From the IMG/VR virus record IMGVR_UViG_3300031951_000830, positions 1 to 30,877 of that record: a DNA stretch of 30,877 bases. One strand, written 5' to 3'. The notes under the pieces were generated by a model, which ran no database searches, had not been told where the DNA came from, and saw only the letters and a program-made list of their open reading frames with translations. Both the position numbers and the translations under genes were made by a program. Source of the stretch: a virus. Shown in pieces: positions 29,793-30,877 of this stretch. Each line of letters opens with the position of its first letter. Position 1 is the stretch's first letter.

Positions 29793-29822
29793 AGTATCGT
29801 AGCTACAATATATTCCTGTCAA
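29793..29822 (-). promoter_or_regulatory. Candidate sigma70-type promoter
   Basis: Read on the minus strand: TTGACA (29822-29817, full consensus), an 18-base spacer, GATACT (29798-29793, four of six). It lies in the 71-base gap between two genes, just before the zinc-ribbon gene at 29591-29770. A short 5-bp palindrome (TATCC/GGATA, 29837-29851) lies upstream. Confidence 0.5.
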
Positions 29823-29841
29823 TTAGGACAAACCCTTATCC

Positions 29842-30207
29842 TTATAGGATAGCCCCTACACTTTTATCCCTACCCATATGTACCCAAGATGCAGTATGCA
29901 CTGGCATGAAGTCGTTGTACTTACGGACAAATGACTCATACTTGTATGGATTGTAGGTAACAGATACCATCTGTGGCATGTAGTTAACAGGGACATTTGT
30001 CTTGATGAGTTCCCCCATCACACCTGCATGTACATTCTTTCTACGCTCTCGCAGCACACGCTCCCTGCCTGCCTTGGAGACCTTGAATGTACAGTTTGTG
30101 AGGGTCACATCCTCTGCATGGTAAATGACCCTACCCTTGTTCTCACCTTCGAGTGCCTTGATCGACCAACAGTTCTTGTGCAAGTTACGATAGACAAATA
30201 CTTTCAT
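29842..30207 (-). CDS. Conserved small phage protein (121 aa)
   Basis: 121 residues. The beginning MKVFVYRNLHKNCWSIKALE and the phrase AGRERVLRERRKNVHAGVMG match a recurring early-region phage protein type (VYxNLH-x-x-x-x-S, HA-x-x-V-x-L, GR-x-RVL, KNVHA-x-x-G). The function is not known to me. The protein is basic and soluble. The ATG sits in ATGA with the previous stop. Confidence 0.65.
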   Translation of the reverse strand: MKVFVYRNLHKNCWSIKALEGENKGRVIYHAEDVTLTNCTFKVSKAGRERVLRERRKNVHAGVMGELIKTNVPVNYMPQMVSVTYNPYKYESFVRKYNDFMPVHTASWVHMGRDKSVGAIL

Positions 30208-30344
30208 TCTTCATCCTCCAGTACCTTAATTACTTTCTCGGCTTGTTCTTCGGTATTACATACCTTAATCAAGTCCTCGCCATTAACATGAGAAAACAAA
30301 ACTTCCCACTTACCTTCTCGTTCTACTGTGAAATAAAAAGCCAT
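30204..30344 (-). CDS. Small acidic-tailed protein (46 aa)
   Basis: AGGAGG seven bases before the ATG. The 46 residues are MAFYFTVEREGKWEVLFSHV, then NGEDLIKVCNTEEQAEKVIK and VLEDEE. The last codons (GAG-GAT-GAA-GAA) double as the ribosome site GGAGG of the next gene, which starts in ATGA. No motif recognised. Confidence 0.6.
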   Translation of the reverse strand: MAFYFTVEREGKWEVLFSHVNGEDLIKVCNTEEQAEKVIKVLEDEE

Positions 30345-30355
30345 TGCTCATCCTC

Positions 30356-30538
30356 CTATTCAAGCTCATTGATCTCGTGGGTTTCTTCCTCGCCATACAC
30401 TACATCTTCATCTGCAATGTCATTCTTGGCAAACTTTACATAAGCTTTCGTCTCTGCTTCTTCTTCTGACTTAGCCATCACCTCAATGGTGTAGATAGTG
30501 GTTTCATTTCTAGCTATGAGTACCTCATACTTTTTCAT
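30356..30538 (-). CDS. Small protein resembling DpnD/PcfM-type proteins (60 aa)
   Basis: 60 residues: KKYEVLIARNETTIYTIEVM then AKSEEEAETKAYVKFAKNDI. A beta-beta-helix pattern with VxAxSEEEA recalls the DpnD/PcfM family, whose role is unclear. The likeness is modest. GGAGG, encoded by the end of the upstream gene, precedes the ATG. Confidence 0.55.
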   Translation of the reverse strand: MKKYEVLIARNETTIYTIEVMAKSEEEAETKAYVKFAKNDIADEDVVYGEEETHEINELE

Positions 30539-30699
30539 TCTTCATCCTCCTTATCTTTATCTTCTTCACCATGCTTTTCTTCCCAGTAGTCAATGAAGTC
30601 TTCGACCTCACGAACTAATCCCATGGATACATAGCTACTCACTTCATGTACCGATCCATCTTCCCATGTCAGGTGTAAATCCCAGTGCTTGACTTTCAT
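30535..30699 (-). CDS. Small acidic protein (54 aa)
   Basis: 54 residues: MKVKHWDLHLTWEDGSVHEV, then SSYVSMGLVREVEDFIDYWE and an acidic tail (KHGEEDKDKEDEE). GGAGGGC lies upstream of the ATG. The DEDEE-type tail is encoded by a GGAGGATGAAGAATGA stretch that gives the next gene its ribosome site. No motif recognised. Confidence 0.6.
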   Translation of the reverse strand: MKVKHWDLHLTWEDGSVHEVSSYVSMGLVREVEDFIDYWEEKHGEEDKDKEDEE

Positions 30700-30702
30700 T
30701 CT

Positions 30703-30877
30703 TTATGCCCTCCACGATGCGTCATCAATTCTCTGAGCTTCGGCTTCATCCTCATCTTCTTCCTCCTCATCCTGTGCAGGATCTGTATCAATTGTTATGT
30801 GTCCAAAGCGTAGCTTCCCGTCACCATTACTGCTACATTTAGTGGGCTTATCGAATGTGACTACAGTACACAGGTCA
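30703..30877 (-). CDS. Acidic protein, partial (5' end beyond right edge)
   Basis: 57 residues are visible to the stop at 30703; the start is off the window. The visible part reads DLCTVVTFDKPTKCSSNGDG, LRFGHITIDTDPAQD, an acidic run of about ten Glu/Asp, and ends RIDDASWRA. A short gap separates it from the next start. Acidic tails of this sort are seen on SSB-like and chaperone proteins, but nothing specific can be said. Confidence 0.5.
   Translation of the reverse strand, partial: DLCTVVTFDKPTKCSSNGDGKLRFGHITIDTDPAQDEEEEDEDEAEAQRIDDASWRA

Noticed and set aside
29837-29851. TATCC/GGATA palindrome as a terminator or operator
   Set aside because: Only five A/T-rich pairs and no T-run; too weak to list as a feature, mentioned beside the promoter.
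10750-30877. T7-type phage promoters
   Set aside because: No recurring 20-base motif at gene starts was noticed and no phage RNA polymerase gene is in the window.

Overview
This window reads as part of a tailed double-stranded DNA phage genome, most likely a short-tailed (podovirus-type) phage of the marine HMO-2011-like kind. Genes are tightly packed, with many 1-, 4- or 8-base overlaps. It carries a T7-like replication kit: split primase and helicase, family A DNA polymerase, endonuclease I and a DUF3310 protein. The strongest lineage clue is a DnaJ-type zinc finger (two CxxCxGxG repeats) inside the DNA polymerase, a trait reported for SAR116 phage HMO-2011. No host gene, tRNA, rRNA or CRISPR array was recognised. 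The host is inferred to be a Gram-negative, probably aquatic bacterium (GH24 lysozyme, small lipoprotein); this is not proven by the sequence.

Layout. Positions 1-10752 are on the plus strand and hold late genes: the end of a tail fibre gene and two small tail genes (2-1221), a lysis cassette (1519-3151: a one-helix holin candidate, a tail-anchored coiled-coil protein, a GTA-type holin and a GH24 lysozyme), then large virion/ejection-type proteins (3181-10495) and a small conserved phage protein. At 10749 the strands collide: the last plus gene and nrdB overlap at their stop codons. Everything from 10749 to 30877 is on the minus strand, so read it right to left for gene order. It starts off the right edge with many tiny genes (28024-30877), then a DUF932 protein, a cluster of small membrane and regulatory-type genes including a sigma-region-4-like mini protein, a tyrosine recombinase, primase, helicase, an HNH endonuclease, DNA polymerase, a candidate ssDNA-binding protein, a Cas4/RecB-like Fe-S nuclease, endonuclease I, a DUF3310 protein, NrdA, a second PD-(D/E)XK protein, a ClpP-like protease, a lipoprotein and NrdB.

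Together the minus-strand genes make nucleotides (NrdA/NrdB, possibly DUF3310), copy DNA (primase, helicase, polymerase, candidate SSB) and process host or phage DNA (endonuclease I, Cas4-like nuclease). The plus-strand genes build the virion and lyse the cell. No phage RNA polymerase is seen in the window. Two good sigma70-like promoters sit on the minus strand (before the HNH/polymerase genes and before nrdB) and a third candidate lies at 29793-29822, so host RNA polymerase probably transcribes this arm. The recombinase suggests an integration ability, but no attachment site was seen.

Ten or so genes are under 60 codons or needed start corrections; they were found by reading gaps and overlaps. 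After adding them, no stretch over 300 bases is left without a gene.
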